Positions 11,149 through 22,526 of a stretch of 64,000 bases of DNA are shown here, piece after piece. Within the stretch, counting starts at the first letter, position 1; every line of letters begins with the position of its first letter. This stretch comes from Rutidosis leptorrhynchoides. Its lineage: Eukaryota; Streptophyta; Magnoliopsida; Asterales; Asteraceae. The translations under genes and the position numbers were made by a program. A model generated the notes under the pieces. That model ran no database searches and was not told where the DNA came from. It saw only the letters and a program-made list of their open reading frames with translations. The stretch is from contig NC_092337.1 of NCBI RefSeq assembly GCF_046630445.1, forward strand, positions 363,016,001 through 363,080,000, read 5' to 3'.

Positions 11149-11197
11149 CCATGCGATCGCATGGACTGGAAGGCCAAATCCCATGCGATCGCATGGG
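11149..11197. repeat. Paired-palindrome module upstream of the env-position gene
   Basis: CCATGCGATCGCATGG (11149-11164) and CCCATGCGATCGCATGGG (11180-11197) are both perfect palindromes. Core centres are 32 bp apart and the core-to-core spacer is 18 bp. Read on the opposite strand, the spacer resembles those of the LTR and leader copies (shared GGCCTTCC/CTTCCAG), so this copy appears inverted relative to them. Confidence 0.93.
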
Positions 11198-12129
11198 GCT
11201 CGGGTACATTGTATTTTGGCTTTTTTTATATAAAACCTTACACTTTTTAAAACAAATAATTAAATTAAATTTTAAAAATTTGTTTCTTTTTAGGATGAGG
11301 ACGTTTCGAAACGATGTCCTAGTCCGTCCCTCGACAAAATTTTAAAATTTATCAATTTTAAGCGCAGTTTTAAAAACAAAGGTTTTTGGGTTTTTTAAAT
11401 CTTTTTGGCATACTTTAATTCAATAAGGCTAAAAATAACGATAATAAAAGTTCTCGTCCCTCCCTTGGGTAAAGCAATTTCGGTTCAATGACCTAGTCTT
11501 CAACTTACGACGAATTTTAAAAATCATATTTTTAACTTAACGAAATAAAGTAAATTTTTGTTTTTAAATTTACACCAAACTTAAATTGAAAATGCATAAA
11601 ATTAAAAATTCATATTATTAAAATTTTAAAAATTCACACCAAATTTATATTATATTTTTATTTTTATACATACAAACTTATATTAAAAATATTAATTTTT
11701 TTTAAATATTTACAAACTTAAATATATTGATTTTAAAAAATTTACAATAATAATTTTAATATTAATTTTAAAAACAAAGTAAAAATAAAATTAAAAATCT
11801 TTTTGGTCTTTTATCCCACTTTAAACAATCAAATATTATCAAAAATATACGCCCCTCTTTTCGGTAAAGTAATTTCGGCTATATTACCTAGTTTTACTCC
11901 TGACGAATTTTTGAAATATTTTGGATTGATTGATTAAAGATATTTATACCTTATGAATAAACGGTAAATTTCGTAGTGATGTAATAAATTTTTATATGAT
12001 ATCAATAATTTTGGTCGCAAAACCTAATTTTATTGAGTATCAATTTAATACTTTATAGCGAACAATTTAGCGTTTATTATTAAAAGGTTAAAAATAATAA
12101 AAATAAAAATAAAAACTGTACATACTTAC
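11198..12129 (-). other. Non-coding AT-rich spacer of element G
   Basis: Region between the palindrome module and the zinc-knuckle exon. It is very AT-rich, with runs of AAATTT and no credible coding frame. The right end begins with a strong splice donor on the minus strand, so it may be intronic in some transcripts. Confidence 0.5.
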
Positions 12130-12145
12130 CTGTGAAATAGAATTC

Positions 12146-12562
12146 TTAGTGACCTGCTTTATCCCACTCATAAGATAGTCGGACTAATTGGTTTTCCATA
12201 GCTACATAGGCATAACCTCTAGCATTCAACGATTTTTCTTCGAAACATATGAACGATCTATCTCTGCATAAAGTAACAAATTCGGTATTTGAATATGTTT
12301 GATTATTTGAACATTTACCTTTGTGTGACCATTTTCCGCATTTGTGACATCTTTCAAGGTGTCATGCTCTTCTTTTCGCTGCGGATTTTGATTTTCCTTT
12401 ACCAAAATGTAACTTATTATTTTCGTTCCTGGATTCTTTTCTTACTCCGTCCAATTTTCCTCTGATTAATGATACCAATTCACTTGGAAGGGTGCCATTA
12501 TTTCGTTTAGTGATTAAAGCGTGTAGCATTAGACCATGGTTTAGTTCACAGGAAGTCTTCAT
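12146..12562 (-). pseudogene. Small basic zinc-knuckle ORF between pol and the env-position gene
   Basis: ATG 12562 opens MKTSCELNHGLMLHALITK, followed by a lysine/arginine-rich segment ending GKGKSKSAAKRRA. A TGA at 12362-12364 interrupts the frame, but it continues with CHKCGKWSHKGKC, a CX2CX4HX3C zinc-knuckle-like motif, and ends at TAA 12146-12148 after about 138 codons. The ORF is bracketed by an acceptor-like TTTTTTTAG (exon start near 12572) and a strong donor CACAG/GTAAGT (12130/12129), so it looks like a complete exon. A nucleic-acid-binding role is plausible from the basic segment and knuckle. I do not recognise a named family. Confidence 0.6.
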
Positions 12563-12728
12563 CTCGTAAAACCTAAAAAAATTAAAAATACAGAATGGGG
12601 GGAGAAGACTAGTTCTTTAGGGTCTGCTAGGGAAAGACCATTCGGATTCCATTCTCGAGAACTACACGAAAATAGAATATCTAACTCTAACAGAAATACA
12701 TATTATCCTTAAAAAAAACTTGATTCTC

Positions 12729-12737
12729 CCCACACTT
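12729..12737 (-). promoter_or_regulatory. Internal polypurine-like motif after pol
   Basis: AAGTGTGGG followed by GAGAA on the minus strand, overlapping the integrase stop codon. It matches the core of the terminal tract at 6704-6718 and could act as a second plus-strand primer site. Function is inferred. Confidence 0.5.
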
Positions 12738-13897
12738 AGTTAGCTGTGGTGTTGAAATTGTGATTAACTTCATTGTCAACTTCCATCGGACTATCTATGT
12801 AATGTTTAACTCTGTGACCATTAACCTTAAATTCAATCCCATTTGAATTTATTAACTCTATTGTTCCATATGGGAAAACTCTTTTGACTATAAATGGTCC
12901 AGACCATCTTGATTTCAATTTTCCAGGAAATAGCTTGAATCGTGAATTAAAAAGAAGAACTCTATCTCCTTCTTTAAATTCTTTTGAACTTCTGATTCCA
13001 TTTCTTCGTTCTTTCTTTATAGATTAACAAATTTTCCTATGCTTCATGTCTCAATACTTCTAATTCATTTAGTTAACTTAATCGTAAACGTCCAGCTTCA
13101 TGTAAATCAAGATTACATGTCTTCAAAGCCCACAATGCTTTATGTTCAATTTCTACTGGAAGATGACATGCTTTTCTGTAAACGAGTTTAAAAGGTGTGG
13201 TTCCAATTGGAGTTTTGTAGGCTGTTCTAAAAGCCCAGAGTGCATCCTCCAATTTCATGGACCATTCATTCGGATTTGATCCTACGGTTTTCTCTAGAAT
13301 ACGTTTTAATGCTCGGTTGGTATTTTCAACTTGTCCACTTGTTTGTGGATGATAAGCAGTGGAGATTTTATGAGTTACTCCATATCTTTTGAGAACTTTC
13401 TCAAGTTGATTATTACAAAAATGAGTACCCTGATCACTTATTAAAGCTTTTGGTGTTCCAAACCTAGCAAAAAGACGTTTTAAGAAGTTGACTACAACTC
13501 GTGCATCGTTAGTTGGGAGAGCTTGTGCTTCCGCCCATTTAGATACATAATCAATGGCAACGAGAATGTATAGATTATTATGAGATTTTAGAAATGGACC
13601 CATAAAGTCAATACCCCAAATGTCAAATACTTCACACACTTGAATGACATTTTGTGGCATTTCATCACGTTGACTTATTTTTTCGACCCTTTGACAAGCA
13701 TCACAGGATTTGCAAAGAAGGTGTGCGTCTTTGAAAATTGTAGGCCAATAGAATCCAGCATCGTAAACTTTTCTTGCTGTGAGTTGAGGCCCATAATGCC
13801 CTCCTGTTGGTCCTGTGTGAAAATGGTTTAATATTTGACTGGCTTCATCTCCGAATACACATCGGCGTATTATTCCATCGGGACAACTTTTAAACAA
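12736..13897 (-). pseudogene. pol: Element G integrase, broken
   Basis: The 13897-13073 frame shows the HHCC zinc-binding domain ([12 protein letters not shown] through CKSCDACQR) and the integrase core. The core has GIDFMGPF, a second acid in [10 protein letters not shown] and the glutamate in [17 protein letters not shown], as expected for gypsy elements. Stops and a small frameshift lie between 13072 and 12919. The C-terminal domain resumes at 12918 with KSRWSGPFIVKRVFPYG and ends at 12736. No chromodomain is visible, which fits Athila and separates it from element D. Confidence 0.88.
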
Positions 13898-13909
13898 ATG
13901 TGGATCTTC

Positions 13910-15744
13910 CTAGAAATAGTGTTTTATATCACTAAAGAATTTCTTTCGTTTTTGGTATGATAATCCTTTTTCAAGGAATTCACATACTAAGTAGTTTGCA
14001 TAGTCTGCAAACCATGGAATTTCATTATAATCGATTTTCAAGAGATATTCATCAGGAAAGTTGTCTTGTATGGTCGATTCATTCAGAACTTCTAATTCGG
14101 GATTTTCAAGACGAGAAAGATGATCAGCGGCGAGATTTTCTGCTCCCTTTTTATCTCGGATTTCAATACCGAACTCTTGTAAGAGTAAGATCCAACGGAT
14201 TAATCTTGGTTTGGCATCTTGTTTTGAAAATAGGTATCTAAGAGCAGAATGGTCGGTATAGACCACCGTTTTAGCTAGAACGAGATATGAAAGAAATTTG
14301 TCAAAAGCAAAGACAATAGCAAGGAGTTCTTTTTCAGTAGTTGTATAGTTCGTTTGTGCTCCTTGTAACGTCTTACTAGCATAATATATAGGTTGAAATT
14401 GTTTTTCAATCCTTTGTCCTAAAACGGCTCCCATTGCAAAATCACTTGCATCGCACATTAGTTCAAACGGTAGATTCCAATTTGGAGTTATCATGATCGG
14501 CGCATTAATGAGTTTTTCTTTAAGAATATTAAAAGATTTGATGCATTCATTTGAAAAGATGAATGGAGCATCCTTTTCTAGGAGTTTATTCATAGGAGTG
14601 GCAATTTTAGAAAAATCTTTTATGAAACGTCGGTAAAAACCAGCATGCCCTAGAAAACTCCTAACTCCTCTAACATTGGTGGGATGTGAAAGTTTAGCAA
14701 TTACATCTACTTTAGCTCTATCCACTTCAATTCCTTCCTTTGAAATTTTATGACCAAGAACGATGCCTTCTTTAACCATGAAATGGCATTTCTCCCAATT
14801 AAGTACTAGATTTGATTGTTCGCATCTAATAAACATTCGTTCAAGATTAACTAGACATGATTCAAATGTATCACCGAAAACTGAAAAATCATCCATGAAA
14901 ACTTCCATGCATTCTTCTATCATGTCATGAAAAATTCCATCATGCACCTTTGAAAGGTTGCAGGGGCGTTGCAAAGTCCAAATGGCATGCGTTTGTAAGC
15001 AAAAGTACCATAAGGGCACGTGAACGTGGTTTTCTCTTGGTCCTCGGGTGCTATTGGAATTTAAAAATATCCGAAAAAACCATCAAGAAAACAATAGTAA
15101 CTATTTCCGGCTAATCTTTCCAACATTTGATCAATGAAAGGTAAGGGAAAGTGACCTTTTCTGGTGGCGTCATTTAATTTTCTATAATCAATATAAACAC
15201 GCCATCCTGTTACAGTCCTAGTAGGAATAAGCTCATTTTTCTCATTTGTGATGACAGTCATGCCACCCTTCTTAGGTACGCATTGAACTGGGCTTACCCA
15301 TGGACTATCAGAGATTGGATAAATTAAACCTGCATCAAGCAGTTTAATAATTTCTTTCTTAACAACTTCTTGCACATTCGGATTTAGTCTTCGTTGGCGT
15401 TGCACATACGTTTTATGACCTTCTTCCATAAGGATTTTATGTGTGCAATACGAAGGACTTATTCCTTTAATATCATGAATTTTCCATGCAATAGCTGGTT
15501 TATGAGCTTTTAGCACAGAAATGAGTTGTGATTTTTCATTTTCAGTAAGAGAAGACGATATTATTACAGGTAATTCAGATTCACCATGTAAATAAGCATA
15601 TTCCAAATGGGTTGGAAGTGGCTTTAACTCTAATGTCGGTGGTTCTTCTATCGATGATTTATATCGATATCTGTCTTCCTCTTTTAGAATTTGAATTTCT
15701 TCTGTTGTTGGTTCATATCCATTAGCCATAAGTGTAGCTAACAT
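13910..15744 (-). pseudogene. pol: Element G reverse transcriptase and RNase H, broken
   Basis: The 15744-15061 frame carries the RT N-terminal motifs WVSPVQCVPKKGG and WRVYIDYRKLNDATRK. A stop and frameshift near 15060-14960 damage the region before the catalytic motif. The active site FMDD is intact at about 14898-14887, followed by the thumb and the RNase H domain with [24 protein letters not shown] and [12 protein letters not shown]. Athila RTs carry this QxxP...FxDD pattern. The protein would copy element RNA using the Asp-type primer. It is not functional in this copy. Confidence 0.88.
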
Positions 15745-15876
15745 TTCAGTTTCATCAATTGGTTCAGTTCCTTCTCCTAAAGAACATTCTCATGTTCCTT
15801 GTAATTCTGGAAATTCTTCTAACAATTCTGCATGTGAATCTATAGTTTGAATATAATAACATGTATCATCTGCAGA

Positions 15877-16768
15877 TTACGGTTTTTGCATGGCTCTATC
15901 AACAGAAAAGGTAACACTCTCGTCCTCTATACTTAAGGTCAGTTTTTTACCAAACACGTCTATTATTGCTTTAGCCGTGTTTAAGAATGGTCTTCCTAAT
16001 ATGAGAGGAACTCGAGAATCTTCTTCCATGTCCAGAATAACAAAATCTACTGGAAATACTAAAGTACCAACTTTAACTAGCATGTTCTCCATTATCCCTC
16101 TAGGATATTTTACTGATCGATCGGCTAGTTGTATGCTTATTCGTGTTGGTTTCAATTCTCCAAGGTCTAGTTTAGCTTATAGTGAATACGGCATTTAATT
16201 TATACTAGCACCTAAGTCTGCCAATGCTTCTATTGAACTAAGACTACCCATAAAACATGGAATTGTGAAACTTCCTGGATCAGATAATTTTTCTGGTATC
16301 TTATTCAAAAGCACTGTAGAACAATTAGCATTCATAGTAAAAGCTGAGAGTTCTTCCATTTTCTTTCTATTTGTGATTAACTCTTTAAAAAATTTAGCAT
16401 ATCTAGGCATTCCTGAAATTACATCAATGAAAGGAAGATTGACATTTATTTGTTTAAACATATCCAAAAATTTGGATTGCTCGGCTTCAAGTCTCTCTTT
16501 TCTCATTTTACTAGGGTAAGGAAGTGGTGGTTGGTATGGTTTAACATAAGGTTTAGCTTTAACTGTGTTATCTTCATTAACCTTTTCAACTACCGGTTCT
16601 TTTTCCTTATCTTGCTCAGGTTGTGGTTCTTGTGGAGTAGGAATAGCATCATCGGAAATTACAGGTATTTCAGGTGGTTTAAGTGTGATACCACTTCTTG
16701 TGGTAATGGCTTTAGCTGTTTCATTTCGGGGGTTAGCATTTGTATCACTAGGTAGACTTCCAATTTTC
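15877..16768 (-). pseudogene. Element G protease region, broken
   Basis: After a frameshift at the end of gag the Athila-typical AITTRSG segment is seen near 16700. A charged linker and the frame 16506-16195 follow, containing DLGASIN, the aspartic protease active-site motif. A stop at 16195-16197 follows it directly, and the frame 16155-15877 completes the protease fold with VPLILGRPFLNTAKAIID. Further stops lie between here and the RT frame at 15744. Confidence 0.82.
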
Positions 16769-18323
16769 TTTCACCTATCAACCTTGCTAGGTTGCTTACT
16801 TCTTGTTCCAGATTTTGAATAGAAGCTTGTTGATTTCTAAATGCTTGAGCATTTTGTTCATTCGTTTGTTTTTGAGATGTGAAAAATTGAGTTTGAGATT
16901 CAACTAGCTTTGACATCATGTCTTCTAAATTTGGCTTTTTATCATCGGTTTGTGGTGGTTTATTTTGAAAAATAGGTCTTTGCTGATTGTAAGTATTATT
17001 GGATACTTGTTGATTACTAGGACCTTGTTGGTTGTTGTATGGAACATTTCGGTTATAGTTCTGATTTTGATTGTAGATTGGCCTTGGCGGTTGATAATTA
17101 TTCTGATAATTATTTCCAGGCCTTTGGTTTATGTATGAAACATTCTCTCTTTGTTCCATTGTTAGTTCAATACTGAGACAATCTTTTGTCAAATGTGGTC
17201 CTCCACACTGCTCACAACTAATTCGTATTGAGTGAATATCTTTAGTCATCTTTTCCATTCGTCTCTCGACAGCATCTATCTTTGCGGAAATGGAATCTAA
17301 GTCATGGCTAGAATCGGCTCTAGCTGCTTTAGATGATCTAACGATATCTTTTTCTTGGTGCCACTCATGTGAGTGGGAAGCAGTGTTATCAATAATTTTG
17401 TAAGCATCAGTTACGGTTTTCTTCATAATGGAACCACCAGCTGATATATCGATGTCTTTCCTTGTAGTGATGTCGCATCCTTGGTAGAATATTTGTACTA
17501 TTTGATAGGTGTCAAAACCATGTTGCGGACATCCTCTTAATAACTTTCCAAATCTTGTCCACGCCTCATATAGAGTTTCATTTGGCTTCTGCGTGAACGT
17601 AACAATTTCTCCTTGAAGTCTCACGGCTTTAGATGCCGGAAAGAATTGTTTAAGAAATTTTTCAACTAAAACATCCCATGTATCAATCGCCCCTTCTGGT
17701 AACGAGTCCAACCAATCTTTGACTTCTCCCTTTAAAGTCCAGGGAAATAACATGAGATATATCTGTTCATCCTCAACTTCTCGAATTTTAAATAAAGTAC
17801 AGATCCTATTAAATGTACGAAGCTGTTCATTTGGATCTTCCTTTGGCCCACCACTAAATTGGCATTGATTAGTTACCATGTGTAGAATTTGTCCTTTGAT
17901 TTCATAATCTGGCGCATTTATGTCTGGTTGAGTAATTGCGTGACCTTGGCCAGTGCGTTTAGCTCGCATTCGGTCTTCCATACTTAGAGGTTCCAGATTC
18001 TCCATGATTGAATTTGTTGAATCTGAATCACTAGAGGATTCTGATTTAATGATTGGTTCCTCGACAATCTCCGTTTGAATGATTGGTGGTTCCGGAGGAA
18101 AGATTAGTGGTTCAGGATCTCTGAATTGTCCCTGAATATCCTCCGGGTTCTCAATTGTGAGGTCGGGTTCAAAAAATAGATTATCGGAAATTTGAATTAG
18201 AGTACTTGGTCGACTAGATGACGATTCTAAAGAAAAATCAACGGCGACAATATTTGCTAGATGTCTTGATCGAGTTACAGGTGGTGAACGTACAAAAGGT
18301 GGTGAACGTTTTGCTCGGTGCAT
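16659..18323 (-). CDS. gag: Element G gag (Athila type)
   Basis: The open frame of 554 codons starts at ATG 18323. The conserved retrotransposon gag core is at about residues 150-300 (FKIREVEDEQIYLMLFPW, then LPEGAIDTWDVLVEKF). A zinc-knuckle-like CEQCGGPHLTKDC is at about residue 370, and an Asn/Gln/Pro-rich linker follows. The frame leaves the conserved protein near 16760 through a frameshift, so the last 30 residues are probably not native. Gag packages the element RNA. This is the least damaged part of G. An acceptor-like TATTCAG lies four bases before the ATG, but splicing here is only a guess. Confidence 0.87.
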   Translation of the reverse strand: MHRAKRSPPFVRSPPVTRSRHLANIVAVDFSLESSSSRPSTLIQISDNLFFEPDLTIENPEDIQGQFRDPEPLIFPPEPPIIQTEIVEEPIIKSESSSDSDSTNSIMENLEPLSMEDRMRAKRTGQGHAITQPDINAPDYEIKGQILHMVTNQCQFSGGPKEDPNEQLRTFNRICTLFKIREVEDEQIYLMLFPWTLKGEVKDWLDSLPEGAIDTWDVLVEKFLKQFFPASKAVRLQGEIVTFTQKPNETLYEAWTRFGKLLRGCPQHGFDTYQIVQIFYQGCDITTRKDIDISAGGSIMKKTVTDAYKIIDNTASHSHEWHQEKDIVRSSKAARADSSHDLDSISAKIDAVERRMEKMTKDIHSIRISCEQCGGPHLTKDCLSIELTMEQRENVSYINQRPGNNYQNNYQPPRPIYNQNQNYNRNVPYNNQQGPSNQQVSNNTYNQQRPIFQNKPPQTDDKKPNLEDMMSKLVESQTQFFTSQKQTNEQNAQAFRNQQASIQNLEQEVSNLARLIGERKLEVYLVIQMLTPEMKQLKPLPQEVVSHLNHLKYL

Positions 18324-19590
18324 TCACTGAATATTTTATTAGTTATAAAAGATAAAAATTATTAAAGTTATCAAATTAATAGACTTTTCTGCTTTTGACC
18401 ACGTTTCGAATAGCCAATAGATGCAGCAGGGAGCCAGAACCCTTTAAATCGGAAGCTCACAACTCAGCCACTAACAAATCTAACTATTACTACGAAGCAG
18501 AAAATTTGGATGTCTATCAATTTAACCGCTTAAAATAATTTTTCGTTGAAATTTTAGAGAAGAAATAGAAGAAAAATCTAAGTCCTAAAAACTAGAGCGG
18601 CAAAAAATAAGAAAGAAAAAGAGCGCGTCGAAAAAACGTCGAAAAATAAAAGGTCAAAAAAAATATAAAAATAAGAAAGTAGCGCGTCGAAACTTAAAAA
18701 GGAACTAAAGACTAAGAATTAAAAGTTGCGTCTAAAAATATTAAAGCTTAAAAGAAATACTATATCTCAAATGGCAATAACTTAAAAAGGTACTAAAATA
18801 TAAAACGGCATCGCAAACTTCTAAAGCACCTAAATCTTAGTCTAAAGAAATAGCACTTAAGGGATTTTACGGCAAAGTCTAAAAATCTAGAAATAAAAAT
18901 AACTATGGCAAATACTATGTTTTAAAACTAAATACGAGCGAAAAATACAAAAATTACGCTAAAACAAACAAAAAGATACAAAATATAAAAATAAACTTAA
19001 AGTTGTAAAAAGTACAATTTTATAAAAATATTATTTTTATATTATTTATTTTATAAAAGTATTAATTTTATATATTTATTAAAACTAATTAAACTAAATA
19101 TATAAATTAAATACTAAAACTAAACTTAATTAATTAAATAAACAAAACCTAATTAAGGTTATAATAATAATAATTAAAATATACTCCGTAATTAATGCTG
19201 AATTAGGTCAAACCTGGCGTGTCAGGCATGTTCATGCGATCGCATGAATTTTTGCCTTCGGGCTCATGCGATCGCATGGGCTAGGGTTTCGGGCCAGAGC
19301 TGGGCTGCTACAGTACCGGGCCGTTTGATTTCTTTTATTTTTTTTCTTCTGTTTTTCTGTTTTAATTTAAATAAAAAATTAAATAACTTAAATAAAAATT
19401 TAATTTTAAAAACTAAAATAAAAATACTTTTATAAATTTTTAACAACTCTTAATAACAAATATATAGATTTTGTTTTTCTTTTTTATATTTTTGGTTTTT
19501 AATAATTAAAACGTATATTTTTACAAAAAAGGAACTTTATAAAAATCTTTTTTTTTATATTTAGCGTTGCGCTTCCGGCGTTTTAGCTTT
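18324..19590 (-). other. Leader of element G between primer site and gag
   Basis: About 1.27 kb, rich in A on the plus strand, without a credible coding frame. It holds a paired-palindrome module at 19231-19278. Athila-type leaders are long. RNA packaging and dimerisation signals are expected here but cannot be pinned down. Confidence 0.6.
19231..19278. repeat. Paired-palindrome module in the gag leader
   Basis: TTCATGCGATCGCATGAA (19231-19248) and CATGCGATCGCATG (19265-19278), centres 32 bp apart, core spacer 18 bp. The outer TT/AA pair differs from the CC/GG pairs of other copies yet keeps the first palindrome symmetrical. Confidence 0.93.
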
Positions 19591-19607
19591 CCCCAGCAGC
19601 GGCGCCA
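19591..19607 (-). promoter_or_regulatory. Primer binding site of element G (Asp tRNA type)
   Basis: TGGCGCCGCTGCTGGGG on the minus strand, eight bases inside the 5' LTR end. TGGCGCCG plus a G-rich tail is the Athila primer site complementary to tRNA-Asp, here with one or two changes from the usual form. Confidence 0.82.
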
Positions 19608-20947
19608 AAAATACTTGATGTTATGCGAGGGGTATATGAAATAGTATTAATTTTACAAGGAAATACTATTAAATACGATACAATTTTACACAAATGATTT
19701 ATTTATTTATAGAGTGGATATACCTAAACCTTGCTACAACACTTATAGGCAGTGTACCTAATCGTACAGTAGTGTAGTTTTTAGTAAGTCCGGTTCGTCC
19801 ACAGAGAACTCGCCAAGTTTAACGCTATATTTTTAAAACTATATTTGTAAAAATACAAAAATATATAAGTAATATTATTATTATTATAAAAAGGGGGGTT
19901 TTTACAGTTTAATGGCCGGTTTGTCGATTTTAAAACTTTAGTCGCAGTTAAAACCTAATGTAAAATATTAAATTTAACTTAATTTAAAGCGTAAAGTAAA
20001 TAACGATAATGAAATTGAGATAATTAAAAGTACGATAAATAAAATTGCGATAATTAAAGAGTACGATAATTAAAAGTGCAATTAAATACAATGACAGTAA
20101 ATAAAAGTGCGATAATTAAAAGTGCAATTAAATATGAAATATATAAATTATGCTTATTTAAACTTCCGTAATCATGATGTTTGACGTGTTGATTTTAGTT
20201 TTATTACCATGGGTTAATTGTCCTTTGTCCTGGATTATTCGATATGTCCATACGGATTTGTCCATAATAGTCCATCAGTCATAATCATAAAGTGCGAAAG
20301 TCTTCGTCAAATTATTCTTATTCCCGAAGTCAAATATTCCAACTAATTGGGGATTCGATTTGTAACAAGGTCTTAATACTTTGTTTAATGAATACACCAG
20401 GTTATCGACTGCGTGTAGTCCAAGGTTTTACTACTTTGTTAACAATTACACCAATTACCCTTGAATGTAATACACCCCTATTTCAACAAGTCTATTAACT
20501 ATTAATCCAGTTCCGTGTCCGGTAAAATGAACAATTATTGGTATTTATAGATATCCCGCCCACCGTACCCAGTCAAGCGTATGTGGTTATATATAAATAC
20601 GTCAAATTATAAGTCTATATATTAAATCAACGAGGTATCATTTAGTTAATATAAAACTCATTAATAGTCCATAGTCTAATTTCCACAAGTGTCGTTCAAT
20701 TATCCAAACCCCAATTATGGTTCAAAGCTCAATTACCCAATTTTAATATTTAGCCCAACATCACGATTACTTCGGCATTAAATAAGCATAATAATAACTT
20801 AGCTACGAGACATTAATTTAAAAATAACATTAACCATAACTTACAGTGATTAAAAATAGCGTAGCGTTACACGGACAGAATTTCGACTTACACCCTTACA
20901 ACATTCGCTAACATTCCCTTATTATTAGAATTAGAATTAAAATTAAA

Positions 20948-21071
<124 letters not shown>

Positions 21072-21153
21072 ACGAGTGAGAGAAAGGAAAGAAAAAGATG
21101 GATATATTTGCTCAAAAACTGTGAAATTTATAGATGTGGCCTGTCACCTACTG

Positions 21154-21203
21154 CCATGCGATCGCATGGAAAATGTACTTCCAGGCCATGCGATCGCATG
21201 GCC
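21154..21203. repeat. Paired-palindrome module, 5' LTR copy
   Basis: CCATGCGATCGCATGG (21154-21169) and GGCCATGCGATCGCATGGCC (21184-21203), both perfect palindromes. Core spacer 18 bp, centres 32 bp apart. This is the least decayed of the four modules. Confidence 0.95.
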
Positions 21204-21675
21204 ACTTTTTCCAGCTCGCAAGAGTTTGTTTCTTTCTTTGCCGACGTTTATAATATATAATATAGTATGTATATTAATTTTAAGAATTAATTATATATTA
21301 TATTATATTCATGTGCATAGTTGACTCATAATTTTTAGTCCGTTGCGTCGAGCGTTGAGAGTTGACTTTGGTCCCGGTTCCGGATTTTCGAACATCCTTG
21401 CGTATAATTTAATATCTTGTACTTTGCATTTCGCATCTTGTACTCTTGTAATTTTGAGACGTTTCTCATCAATAATTGGAACCACTTTGATTGTATTTTG
21501 TACTTTTGAGCTTTTTGGTCGTTTGCGTCTTCAATTCGTCGAATCTGTCTTTTGTCTTCACCTTTTATTATTTAAATGAATATCACTTGTAAATAGAACA
21601 GTTGCAACTAAAAGCTTGTCTTTCTTGAGGGATAATGCTAGGAAATATATGTTCGTTTTTAGCATTATCAATGAT

Positions 21676-21795
21676 GGTACTTTATTATTGGAGAAAATCC
21701 TTGGTACGAAGAATCCTGTTGATATGTTTACTAAGGTTGTTACGACAGAGAAATTGAGGTTTTGCATTACCTCAATTGGTCTTCTAATGAATTGA
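21676..21795 (+). pseudogene. pol: Copia A RNase H tail, separated by element G
   Basis: Directly after the second ATGAT the copia frame continues with the conserved end of the polyprotein (NPVDMFTKVVTTEKL) and stops at TGA 21793-21795. This restores the usual copia C-terminus and confirms the nesting. Confidence 0.88.
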
Positions 21796-22006
21796 TGAGA
21801 GAAGACCCCAACTAGAGAATTAGAGAGTTAATGTTTCAATTCTAACAAGTAGTGTTGAAGACCTTGTATCGAAAGTCTGCTCATCCGAAGTATGTGTTGA
21901 GTGTGCGTGTCCCAAATGGAATTTGGTAGTATAATGGTGGTTTAACGTTCTTCGTTAGATCGTTGATATTTTGGGTTGACGAAGGTTGAGTTTGTTCAAA
22001 GTCTCC

Positions 22007-22017
22007 AAGTGGGAGAT
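22007..22017 (+). promoter_or_regulatory. Polypurine tract of copia A
   Basis: AAGTGGGAGAT directly before the TG of the right LTR, the usual copia plus-strand primer. Confidence 0.88.
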
Positions 22018-22521
22018 TGTTGGAGATATGGAGAACTTTAAACAATTAGAGGGAAAATTCCAGGAAACTCACATGAAGCTTTCCAGGAAACTCACATGTA
22101 GCTTCTACGGAGTTGTTAGGAAACTCACATGTAGCTTCTACGAAGTTGTGAGGAAATTCACATGTAGCTTCCACGAAGCTGTCAGGAAACTCACATGTAG
22201 CCTCCATGAAGCTGTCAGGAAATTCACATGAAGCTTCAAGGAATTGTTTTTTAGCTTACTCCTTAAATCATTCTATAAATAGACCCTCTTGTAACTCATT
22301 GTAAACACACCACAAATATTCAGTAAATACATTCTCTAGTTGGTCCGTGGACTAAAGCAATCACAACGATTGCATATAACCACGTTATCTCTTGTGTCGA
22401 TTTACATTTCTTGCATTTATAATCTTTCGTTCATTAAGTGGGTTAGTAATCTTGTAGAATTACTATCGGTGAGTGATCTTGTTGAATCACTTGCGTTGTT
22501 TTGGGTCCTAATATCCTTACA
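22018..22521 (+). repeat. 3' LTR of copia A
   Basis: 504 bp, same length as the left LTR, with the 33-bp repeat array at 22062-22237. Followed by the duplication TACAT (22522-22526). Confidence 0.92.
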
Positions 22522-22526
22522 TACAT

